A DNA stretch of 64,000 nucleotides from Paenibacillus humicola (GTDB lineage Bacteria; Bacillota; Bacilli; Paenibacillales; Paenibacillaceae). The stretch spans positions 15,001-79,000 of the forward strand of contig NZ_JAQGPL010000001.1 of NCBI RefSeq assembly GCF_028826105.1, given 5' to 3'. A program made the position numbers and the translations under genes. A model generated the notes under the pieces. It was not told the DNA's origin, did not search any database, and saw nothing but the letters and a program-made list of their open reading frames with translations. Position 1 is the stretch's first letter. Every line of letters begins with the position of its first letter. Below are positions 34,236 to 40,537 of this stretch, in pieces.

Positions 34236-35987
34236 ATGCAACCGATAATTACCGTGGTCGGGCTCGGCTCCGGGGATGCCGATCAGCTGACGCTTGGCAT
34301 TTGGCGCAAGCTGCAGACAACATCGCGTATTTACGTGCGGACGGAACGTCACCCGATGATGCGGCTGTTCGGCGAGAACGGGCTGGCGTATACGTCGTTC
34401 GACAGCGTGTACGAACGGCTCGACTCATTTCCGGACGTATACGCAGCTATTGCCGACGCCTTGATCCGCGAGGCCAAGACCGCCGCAGGCGCTCCACAGC
34501 CCGCACCCGGCGCCGTGCCAACCGCCGCTGGCGCTCCGCAGCCCGTACCCGGGGCCGTGCCAACCGCCGCTGGCGCTCTGCAGCCCGCGCCCGGCACTGC
34601 ATCAACCGCCGCAGGCGCCCCGCAGCCCGCGCCCGGCGCCGTGCCAACCGCCGCTGGCGCTCCGCAGCCCGCGCCCGGCGCCGCACCAATCGCCGCAGGC
34701 GCTCCGCAGCCCGTACACGGCGCCGCATCAACCGCCGCAGGCGCTTCGCACAGCGACGCAGAGATCGTCTACGCCGTTCCGGGCCACCCGATGGTGGCGG
34801 AGAAGACCGTGCAGCTGCTGCGCGAGCGGTGCCCGCAGGAAGGAATCAGGCTCCGCGTTCTGGGCGGCGAGAGCTTCCTCGATCAGGCCTTTACGCGGCT
34901 TGGCTTCGATCCGATCGAGGGCTTTCAGCTGCTCGACGCCGGGGAGCTTAAGCCGGCGATGATCCGGCCGGAGCTGCATACCGTCATCGGTCAGGTCTAC
35001 GACGCATTTACCGCTTCCGACGTCAAGCTGACGCTGATGGAGCGTTTGCCCGACGACCATCCGGTCGTCGTCGCCCATGCGCTCGGCGTTGCAGGCGAGG
35101 AGCGGATTGAGACAATCCCGCTGTACGAGCTCGACCGGACGACGGGCTTCGGCAACCTGTCGCTCGTCTATGTCCCGCGCTCGGAGGACGAGTCGCTCCG
35201 CAACCGGTCCTTCGACCGTTTGCATGAAATCGTCGCCATTTTGCGCAGCCCGGAAGGATGTCCGTGGGACCGCGAGCAGACGCACCGGTCGATCCGCAAA
35301 AATTTCATCGAAGAGACGTACGAGGCGATCGAAGCGCTCGACAACGACGACCCCGACGGCATGCGCGAGGAATTCGGCGACGTCATCCTGCAGGTGATGC
35401 TGCACAGCCAAATGGAAGAGGAGCTCGGCTCGTTCAGCGTCTACGACGTCATTCAAACGCTGAACGAAAAGCTGCTGTTCCGTCACCCGCACGTCTTCGG
35501 CGAGCAGGGCGCGCAGGATGCCGAAGAAGCGCTGAAAAACTGGGAGCAGATGAAAGCGGAAGAGAAGCGGCGCAAAGGGATCGACCCCTCGAAGCAGTCG
35601 CTCCTGGACGGCATCCCGCCGGATCTGCCCGGACTTATGAAAGCGTACAAGCTTCAGAAGAAAGCGTCCAAGGTCGGTTTCGACTGGGGCGCAATCGGGC
35701 CGGTGTTGGATAAAATCGAAGAGGAGCTCGGCGAGCTGCGGGAAGCGGTCGCGTCGGGAAACGGGGAGGAGCAGGCCGGAGAGCTGGGCGATCTGCTGTT
35801 CGCGGCCGTGAATGCCGCCCGTTTCATCGATGCCGACCCGGAAGAGGCGCTGGCACGGACGAATCTCAAATTCAGGAAACGATTTTCATATATTGAAGAG
35901 CAGCTTCGTATAAACGGCCGCACGTTTGACCAAACTGATTTAACAGAGATGGATCGGTATTGGGAGGAAGCGAAACGGCTCCCATAA
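34236..35987 (+). CDS. yabN: YabN: tetrapyrrole-methylase-like domain fused to MazG nucleotide pyrophosphohydrolase, with an internal minisatellite
   Basis: The 583-residue protein has an N-terminal tetrapyrrole-methylase fold (VVGLGSGDADQLTLG at 7-21 and YAVPGHPMVAEKT near 175) and a C-terminal MazG domain (about 325-583, with GCPWDREQTHRSI and the metal-binding FIEETYEAIEAL). MazG cleaves NTPs to NMP and may clean up abnormal nucleotides. Compared with Bacillus YabN (about 490 residues) it is about 95 residues longer because residues 82-165 are six copies of TAAGAPQPAPGAVP inserted between two strands of the methylase domain. AAGGAGG precedes the ATG. Confidence 0.92.
   Translation: MQPIITVVGLGSGDADQLTLGIWRKLQTTSRIYVRTERHPMMRLFGENGLAYTSFDSVYERLDSFPDVYAAIADALIREAKTAAGAPQPAPGAVPTAAGAPQPVPGAVPTAAGALQPAPGTASTAAGAPQPAPGAVPTAAGAPQPAPGAAPIAAGAPQPVHGAASTAAGASHSDAEIVYAVPGHPMVAEKTVQLLRERCPQEGIRLRVLGGESFLDQAFTRLGFDPIEGFQLLDAGELKPAMIRPELHTVIGQVYDAFTASDVKLTLMERLPDDHPVVVAHALGVAGEERIETIPLYELDRTTGFGNLSLVYVPRSEDESLRNRSFDRLHEIVAILRSPEGCPWDREQTHRSIRKNFIEETYEAIEALDNDDPDGMREEFGDVILQVMLHSQMEEELGSFSVYDVIQTLNEKLLFRHPHVFGEQGAQDAEEALKNWEQMKAEEKRRKGIDPSKQSLLDGIPPDLPGLMKAYKLQKKASKVGFDWGAIGPVLDKIEEELGELREAVASGNGEEQAGELGDLLFAAVNAARFIDADPEEALARTNLKFRKRFSYIEEQLRINGRTFDQTDLTEMDRYWEEAKRLP
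34479..34730 (+). repeat. Six tandem 42-bp repeats inside yabN
   Basis: Six 42-bp units beginning ACCGCCGCAGGCGCTCC(or G) encode TAAGAPQPAPGAVP with a few substitutions; a partial seventh unit follows to about 34750. The unit is in frame and divisible by three, so copy-number change would not break the gene. Confidence 0.92.
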
Positions 35988-36175
35988 CGCGTTATTCAGG
36001 GGCGGATTCGCTAAAATTCGGCTGTAATCTCCACAAACCGCAAAAAAAAATCGCCGCAGGGCAGGATTTTTTTAGAAGAAGGCAGAATAGTATTTTCGTA
36101 GAAGGCAAGGTTTACGCAGCGGCGTCTGACGCCGGCAGTAACGAGGAACTTGAAAATTAGGGAGGCAATACAAGT

Positions 36176-36448
36176 ATGAACAAGAACGATCTGATCAACA
36201 ACATTGCCGCAAAAAGCGGCCTGACCAAACGCGACGTTGAAGCGGTGCTGAACGGCTTTCTGGGTGAAGTGACCGACGCCCTCGCCGGCGGCGAAAAAGT
36301 ACAGCTGATCGGCTTCGGCACGTTCGAAACCCGCAAGCGCTCCGGCCGTACGGGCCGTAACCCGCAAACGGGCAATCCGATTACGATCGCGGAATCGAAG
36401 GTACCGGCATTCAAAGCGGGCAACAAGCTGAAAGACGCCATTAAGTAA
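36176..36448 (+). CDS. hup: DNA-binding protein HU
   Basis: HU is the main histone-like protein, bending and compacting DNA. The 90-residue protein is a canonical HU: MNKNDLINNIAAKSGLTK at the start, the signature GFGTFETRKRSGRTGRNPQ and the DNA-binding arm with NPITIAESKVPAFKAGN. GGAGG precedes the ATG. It sits between yabN and yabO, where many Bacillales outside Bacillus carry a second HU gene, and ends 3 nt before rqcP, so the two are cotranscribed. Confidence 0.96.
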   Translation: MNKNDLINNIAAKSGLTKRDVEAVLNGFLGEVTDALAGGEKVQLIGFGTFETRKRSGRTGRNPQTGNPITIAESKVPAFKAGNKLKDAIK

Positions 36449-36451
36449 CCG

Positions 36452-36742
36452 ATGCGTCTGGATAAATTCCTCAAAGTATCCCGCCTGATCAAACGGCGCA
36501 CCGTCGCCAAGGACGTATCCGATCAAGGGCGTGTCTGGATTAACGGACGCGAAGCGAAAGCGAGCAGCACCGTGAAAGTCGGCGACGAGCTGCGCGTGCA
36601 GTTCGGCCAGAAAATCGTCACCGTGCGCGTCGAGCGGCTGGCGGAGACGACGAGGAAGGACGAAGCAAGCGGGCTCTATACGCTGCTGAAAGAGGAATCC
36701 CGACAGGCCGACGACAAGCCGGATTGGACGCAAGTCACATAG
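36452..36742 (+). CDS. rqcP: S4-domain RNA-binding protein RqcP (YabO)
   Basis: RqcP works with RqcH in ribosome-associated quality control, helping add Ala tails to stalled nascent chains on 50S subunits. The 96-residue protein starts with the S4 motif MRLDKFLKVSRLIKRRTVAK followed by GRVWINGREAKAS. The ATG is 3 nt after the HU stop and has no clear ribosome-binding site, so translation is probably coupled. A terminator follows. Confidence 0.93.
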   Translation: MRLDKFLKVSRLIKRRTVAKDVSDQGRVWINGREAKASSTVKVGDELRVQFGQKIVTVRVERLAETTRKDEASGLYTLLKEESRQADDKPDWTQVT

Positions 36743-36750
36743 CCTTGACC

Positions 36751-36782
36751 GACAGCCCCCGAAAGGGAGCTGTTTTCTTTTT
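36751..36782 (+). terminator. Terminator after rqcP
   Basis: CAGCCCCC / GGGAGCTG (one mismatch) with a 4-nt loop is followed by TTTTCTTTTT. Confidence 0.75.
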
Positions 36783-36910
36783 GCCGCTCGCCTGCTCTTA
36801 TCCCCGGAAGCCGCCAAGCTGCCGCCGGTCTTCCCGCTCCGCGCCAAATCCCCCGTTCTAAAACCTGTCCTCCCCGGCATAGATTGATGTTGAAGGAGGG
36901 GGACAGGACG

Positions 36911-37195
36911 ATGGTCGATCAGGGAAAAGGGCAAAAGCGCCAGGAAGTCAAAATGCTCAACCGCAAAATTATGGAGATCACCGGCGTGATGAACGTGGAG
37001 AGCTTCGACAACGAGGAGTTTCTGCTGGAGACGGAGCTCGGCTATTTGGCGATTCGCGGGCAAAATCTGCATATGAAGCACCTCAGTCTGGAGCAGGGCC
37101 TTGTCGCCATTGAGGGGCTCGTCCATTCACTCGCCTACTTGGACGGGACTTCGGCCGGCAAATCGAAGGGCCTGCTCGGGAAGCTGTTCAAGTGA
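36911..37195 (+). CDS. yabP: Sporulation protein YabP
   Basis: The 94-residue protein is YabP (YabP/YqfC family), made in the mother cell under sigma-E in B. subtilis. It has NRKIMEITGVMNVESFDNEE and FLLETELGYLAIRGQNLHMK, typical of the family. The ATG at 36911 follows AAGGAGGGGG by 8 nt; an upstream in-frame ATG at 36884 lies before that site. A sigma-E-like -10 (CATAGATT, 36878-36885) is present but its -35 is poor. The stop overlaps the yabQ start. Confidence 0.92.
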   Translation: MVDQGKGQKRQEVKMLNRKIMEITGVMNVESFDNEEFLLETELGYLAIRGQNLHMKHLSLEQGLVAIEGLVHSLAYLDGTSAGKSKGLLGKLFK

Positions 37196-37818
37196 GCCTG
37201 AATGTGCAATTGATGACGATGGCGGCGATGCTGCTCTCCGGGATCGGGATGGGGGTCGTCTTCGACGGCTACCGCGTCGTATCGGACGAGCTTCGGATTA
37301 ACCGCTGGTGGATCCCGGTGTTCGATCTGCTGTACTGGATTGCCGCCACCATCGTCGTGTTTCACGTATTGTCCGCAAACAACGAGGGCGAGGTGCGGCT
37401 GTACGTGTTTATCGGGCTCCTGTGCGGCATCGGATTGTATTACTGGGTTTTCAGCAAAATCGTCGTCAAGCTGGTGCATATCGCGATCGAAACGGTCCGC
37501 GCGCTGATCCGCTTCTCCATCCGGGCGTTCCGCCTGCTGGTCGTTCAGCCCCTTATGCTCGTTTTTCGCCTACTCAAGGTGATTTTCGCCTTTTTCATCG
37601 CGCTTACTTTGTTCCTGTCCAAAATTGTGGTACAATTGGTTCGTCCTTTCTGGCTTTTGCTCCGCTGGATGCTGAGGCCGCTTCTCCGCCCGCTGGGCCG
37701 CCGCATGGCGAAGCTCTTCGGGCCGCTATTAGACAGGCTGAAGCTGCGGGCAAGGGCCGAGTCGGCTCGGGTGCTCGCCCTCCGTCTATGGCGGCTGATC
37801 CGCCGGAAGAAGGACTGA
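37192..37818 (+). CDS. yabQ: Spore cortex biosynthesis protein YabQ
   Basis: YabQ is a mother-cell membrane protein that locates in the forespore outer membrane and is needed for cortex formation. The 208-residue protein has an N-terminal segment with GMGVVFDGYR typical of the family, three or four membrane spans within residues 5-145 and a long Arg/Lys-rich C-terminus. The start is GTG overlapping the yabP stop, so the pair is coupled. A vegetative-type promoter inside its 3' half may serve divIC. Confidence 0.92.
   Translation: MSLNVQLMTMAAMLLSGIGMGVVFDGYRVVSDELRINRWWIPVFDLLYWIAATIVVFHVLSANNEGEVRLYVFIGLLCGIGLYYWVFSKIVVKLVHIAIETVRALIRFSIRAFRLLVVQPLMLVFRLLKVIFAFFIALTLFLSKIVVQLVRPFWLLLRWMLRPLLRPLGRRMAKLFGPLLDRLKLRARAESARVLALRLWRLIRRKKD
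37608..37636 (+). promoter_or_regulatory. Candidate internal sigma-A promoter for divIC
   Basis: TTTGTT at 37608-37613 and TACAAT at 37631-37636 with a 17-bp spacer also carry an extended -10 (TGG before TACAAT). It lies inside yabQ and would let the essential division gene be expressed without sigma-E. Confidence 0.55.
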
Positions 37819-37853
37819 TACACCATTATAAGGACGACAGGAGGAGCGCAAAG

Positions 37854-38168
37854 GTGACAACCGCAACCCAACCGAACACGAACGTGAGACAAGCTGGAAC
37901 GAAACGTCGGCTGAAAATATGGTTTTGCATCGTTGCGCTGTTCATGGCATGGAGCACATTCAAAATGGTTTCCCAGGTCGGACAGCAGGTCGAAGCGAAC
38001 AAGAAGCTGGCCGCCGTACAGAGTCAAATCAACGACGCGACCAAGCAGGTGAACGACCTGAAGCTGCAGGTCGAACGTCTGAACGATAAAGAATATATCG
38101 GGCAGAAAGCGCAGAAGGATCTGGGCATGCTGAATCAAGGCGAGAAACAAATTATTCCCGTGCGATAA
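37854..38168 (+). CDS. divIC: Cell-division protein DivIC (FtsB family)
   Basis: DivIC forms the FtsL-DivIC-DivIB complex of the divisome. The 104-residue protein has a short cytoplasmic start, one membrane span (about 21-37, IWFCIVALFMAWSTF) and an extracytoplasmic coiled coil (about 45-80, NKKLAAVQSQINDATKQVND), then DKEYIGQKAQKDLGML. The GTG at 37854 has AGGAGGAG 7 nt upstream. It follows yabQ, as in B. subtilis. Confidence 0.94.
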   Translation: MTTATQPNTNVRQAGTKRRLKIWFCIVALFMAWSTFKMVSQVGQQVEANKKLAAVQSQINDATKQVNDLKLQVERLNDKEYIGQKAQKDLGMLNQGEKQIIPVR

Positions 38169-38193
38169 CCGTCGTAAACGGGACATCCGTCTG

Positions 38194-38222
38194 TTGCCTT
38201 GCTTCTCTTGCTGAGGTATAAT
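38194..38222 (+). promoter_or_regulatory. Sigma-A promoter of the S1-domain gene
   Basis: TTGCCT at 38194-38199 and TATAAT at 38217-38222 have a 17-bp spacer. Confidence 0.65.
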
Positions 38223-38344
38223 CACTGGTAGTAGCGGCATTTTAAGAGGCACCGAATTCCCAATTATTTTAATGTCGGACGAATCTCCATCTTCGAAGCT
38301 AACACCGGGCTTCGCATAACGCTTAGGGAGGAACATTTTCATCT

Positions 38345-38869
38345 ATGGCAATTGAAGTGGGCGCCAAGTTAGAGGGCAAAGTGACAGGCATTACGCATTT
38401 CGGAGCATTCGTCGATTTGTCGGGAGGTGTCACGGGGCTCGTTCACATCTCGGAGATTGCCGATAATTACGTCAAGGACGTCAAGGATCACTTGAAGCTG
38501 GACGATATCGTCACCGTGAAAGTCATCAATGTGGATAAGGACGGCAAGATCGGGCTTTCGATCAAGCAGGCCATAGACCGGCCGGAGGGCTCGGCACCGC
38601 CGCAGCGGGAGCCAAGACCGGGCGGCTTTAACCGTCCAAGCGGAGGCGGGGGCTTCAATCGTCCAGGCGGAGGCGGAGGCGGAGGCTTCAATCGTCCGGG
38701 CGGAGGCGGAGGCGGGCGACCGTTCAAATCGGCCGGCAAACCTTCCTACGGCAAACCTTCCTTCGAGGATAAGATGTCCCGTTTTCTGAAAGACAGCGAG
38801 GAACGCATTTCTTCCCTGAAGAAGAATACCGAAGGCAAACGCGGCGGCCGCGGCGCGAAGCGCGTCTGA
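38345..38869 (+). CDS. yabR: S1-domain RNA-binding protein (YabR, general stress protein 13 type)
   Basis: The 174-residue protein has one S1 domain (about 1-75, with GKVTGITHFGAFVDL and GLVHISEIADNYV). Next comes a Gly-rich segment with three GFNRP repeats (about 93-123), and a basic C-terminus ends KRGGRGAKRV. The Gly/Arg-rich part resembles RNA-binding RGG-like tails. GGGAGG lies 12 nt before the ATG, which is a long spacing. Function is not known; a ribosome or mRNA role is inferred. Confidence 0.9.
   Translation: MAIEVGAKLEGKVTGITHFGAFVDLSGGVTGLVHISEIADNYVKDVKDHLKLDDIVTVKVINVDKDGKIGLSIKQAIDRPEGSAPPQREPRPGGFNRPSGGGGFNRPGGGGGGGFNRPGGGGGGRPFKSAGKPSYGKPSFEDKMSRFLKDSEERISSLKKNTEGKRGGRGAKRV
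38621..38720 (+). repeat. Gly-rich GFNRP repeats inside yabR
   Basis: Three degenerate repeats of GGCTT(T/C)AA(C/T)CGTCC followed by GGCGGAGGCGGA triplets encode GFNRPxGGGG. They are shorter and less regular than the arrays in sspF and yabN. Confidence 0.8.
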
Positions 38870-38897
38870 CAGCGTCCGATTCATATACAAACGATAC

Positions 38898-38928
38898 AGG
38901 CAGAGCCATAACCGGCTCTGCCTTTTTG
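38898..38928 (+). terminator. Terminator after yabR
   Basis: A perfect 10-bp stem AGGCAGAGCC / GGCTCTGCCT with a 6-nt loop is followed by TTTTT. Confidence 0.92.
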
Positions 38929-38974
38929 ATGTTCACCTTCGAAGCTGCTGCAGCTATTTTCACGGAAGTTCGCT

Positions 38975-40033
38975 TTACATTCGTTTCAGCTCCCTGCAGA
39001 TAGCGGCCGCCACTTCCGTCGTGGAGGAAGACCCGCCGATGTCCGGCGTTTTGATGCCCTGTGCGGTCACGAGCTCCATGGCGTCCAGCAGCTTGCCGGC
39101 GATTTCATATTCGCCGAAATGGTCGAGCATCATTTTGGCCGTCCAAATTTGCCCGATCGGGTTGGCGATGCCTCTGCCCTGGATATCGGGGGCGGAACCG
39201 TGCACCGGCTCGAACATGGACGGGTATTTGCCGTTCGTATTAATATTCGCGGCTGGCGCGACGCCGATGCTTCCCATGACCGCGGCGCCGATGTCGCTCA
39301 GAATGTCCCCGAACAAATTGCTTGAAACAACGACGTCGAATATTTGCGGCCGGGTCACGAAGAAAGCGGACAGCGCGTCGATATGATAAGACGAGTTCCG
39401 GATGTCGGGGTAGTCGGCGGCTACGTCCCGGAACACCTCGTCCCAGAACGGCATCGTATGGACAATTCCGTTCGATTTGGTCGCGCTCGTGACATGGCCT
39501 TTTCTCGTTTTGGCCAGCTCGAAGGCGTAACGCATCGCTCGCTCCGTCCCCTTGCGGGTGAAGACCGAGCTTTGCATGGCGATCTGGTCTTCGCCCTGAT
39601 GGATGCGGCCGCCGATTTCGCTGTATTCGCCCTCGCTGTTTTCCCGCACGACCAGCAGGTCGAAATCCTTCGGATTCAGGAGCGGGGATGCGAGGCCTTT
39701 AAAAAATTTGGCCGGCCGGATATTGATCGACTGCTCGAAACTCCGTCGGATCTTGATCAGCAGCCCCCACAGGGAAACATGATCCGGCACGCGGGAAGGG
39801 TCGCCGACCGCCCCGAGGAAGACGGCGTCGAATCCTTGCAATATGGTTAATCCATCGTCCGGCATCATTTTGCCGTGCTCCATATAGTAATCGCAGTTCC
39901 ACGGAAAACTCGCAAACTTCCATTTCAGCCCGCCATGAACGTCGGCCGCGGCGTTCAGCACGTCCAGCGCGGCGGGCACCACTTCGCCGCCGATTCCGTC
40001 TCCGGGAATGACAGCGATTTCATAGGTTTTCAC
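38975..40033 (-). CDS. Tartrate dehydrogenase / D-malate dehydrogenase family (isocitrate/isopropylmalate dehydrogenase superfamily)
   Basis: The 352-residue protein is a metal- and NAD-dependent beta-decarboxylating dehydrogenase. It has IPGDGIGGEVVPAAL at the N-terminus, the substrate loop DHVSLWGLLIKIRRSFEQ (the Ser of isocitrate enzymes is absent), RENSEGEYSEIGG, and the metal Asp in SNLFGDILSDIGA. This pattern fits TtuC/YcsA/DmlA, which oxidise tartrate or D-malate. The start is GTG with AGGAGG 7 nt upstream on the minus strand. It interrupts the Bacillus order yabR-spoIIE, where B. subtilis has two tRNA genes; it runs against all neighbours and is probably a later insertion. Confidence 0.88.
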   Translation of the reverse strand: MKTYEIAVIPGDGIGGEVVPAALDVLNAAADVHGGLKWKFASFPWNCDYYMEHGKMMPDDGLTILQGFDAVFLGAVGDPSRVPDHVSLWGLLIKIRRSFEQSINIRPAKFFKGLASPLLNPKDFDLLVVRENSEGEYSEIGGRIHQGEDQIAMQSSVFTRKGTERAMRYAFELAKTRKGHVTSATKSNGIVHTMPFWDEVFRDVAADYPDIRNSSYHIDALSAFFVTRPQIFDVVVSSNLFGDILSDIGAAVMGSIGVAPAANINTNGKYPSMFEPVHGSAPDIQGRGIANPIGQIWTAKMMLDHFGEYEIAGKLLDAMELVTAQGIKTPDIGGSSSTTEVAAAICRELKRM

Positions 40034-40467
40034 ATCGGTTCCTCCTCTTATTTCGGTTCAGCTTAGCTAGAGTATATCATGCGGCTGGCGGCTTGCGTCG
40101 AAAGATTGCAAGATTCGTAAGCGCGATATGGCAAGATTTCGGCCTGCGAATCGCTCCCGCTTGGATTCGGCGAAGCGGAACGGTGCTCGAACGCCTCTTT
40201 TTGCCCCGATTATGCCGCCGTTTCGAAAAATATACCTCCCCGAACAAAAAAGTTTTCCCGCCATCTCCACCAAAGCCGACAGGTTCGGACGGCGTTTCGC
40301 CCCGAACGGGCTGCGAAGCGGCACCGTAATTTGTTGAACCGTGTGCTGAACGGCGGCAGGGTGCGGGCCCGCAAAGCCGCGCTGACGCTGCATTCGCGCC
40401 TCTGGCGACAAGCAGCGGCGGCTTCACGCGAATTTGTCGGAAAAAACTTTGGCGCTGACAACGCTTT
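40034..40467. other. Intergenic region with no gene recognised
   Basis: About 430 nt between two divergent genes. Several short open frames occur on both strands without ribosome-binding sites. No RNA gene was recognised; the spoIIE promoter follows at its right edge. Confidence 0.6.
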
Positions 40468-40500
40468 CTGACAAACTTCCGCGGAGGGGGCTCCTATAAT
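40435..40500 (+). promoter_or_regulatory. Spo0A-type sigma-A promoter of spoIIE
   Basis: CTGACA at 40468-40473 and TATAAT at 40495-40500 are separated by 21 bp, the odd spacing known for B. subtilis spoIIE, which needs phosphorylated Spo0A. A 0A-like box TGTCGGA lies at 40435-40441. Confidence 0.75.
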
Positions 40501-40537
40501 TAAGGGCACACAAACAACGGAAATGGTGGTGTCTTGG

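Noticed and set aside
34447..34731. Arg-rich repeat protein on the minus strand
   Set aside because: It is the antisense translation of the yabN minisatellite.
36042..36071. A-tract/T-tract hairpin before hup as a terminator of yabN
   Set aside because: The stem is mostly A-T pairs with a weak inner part; it could form, but is not convincing enough to list.
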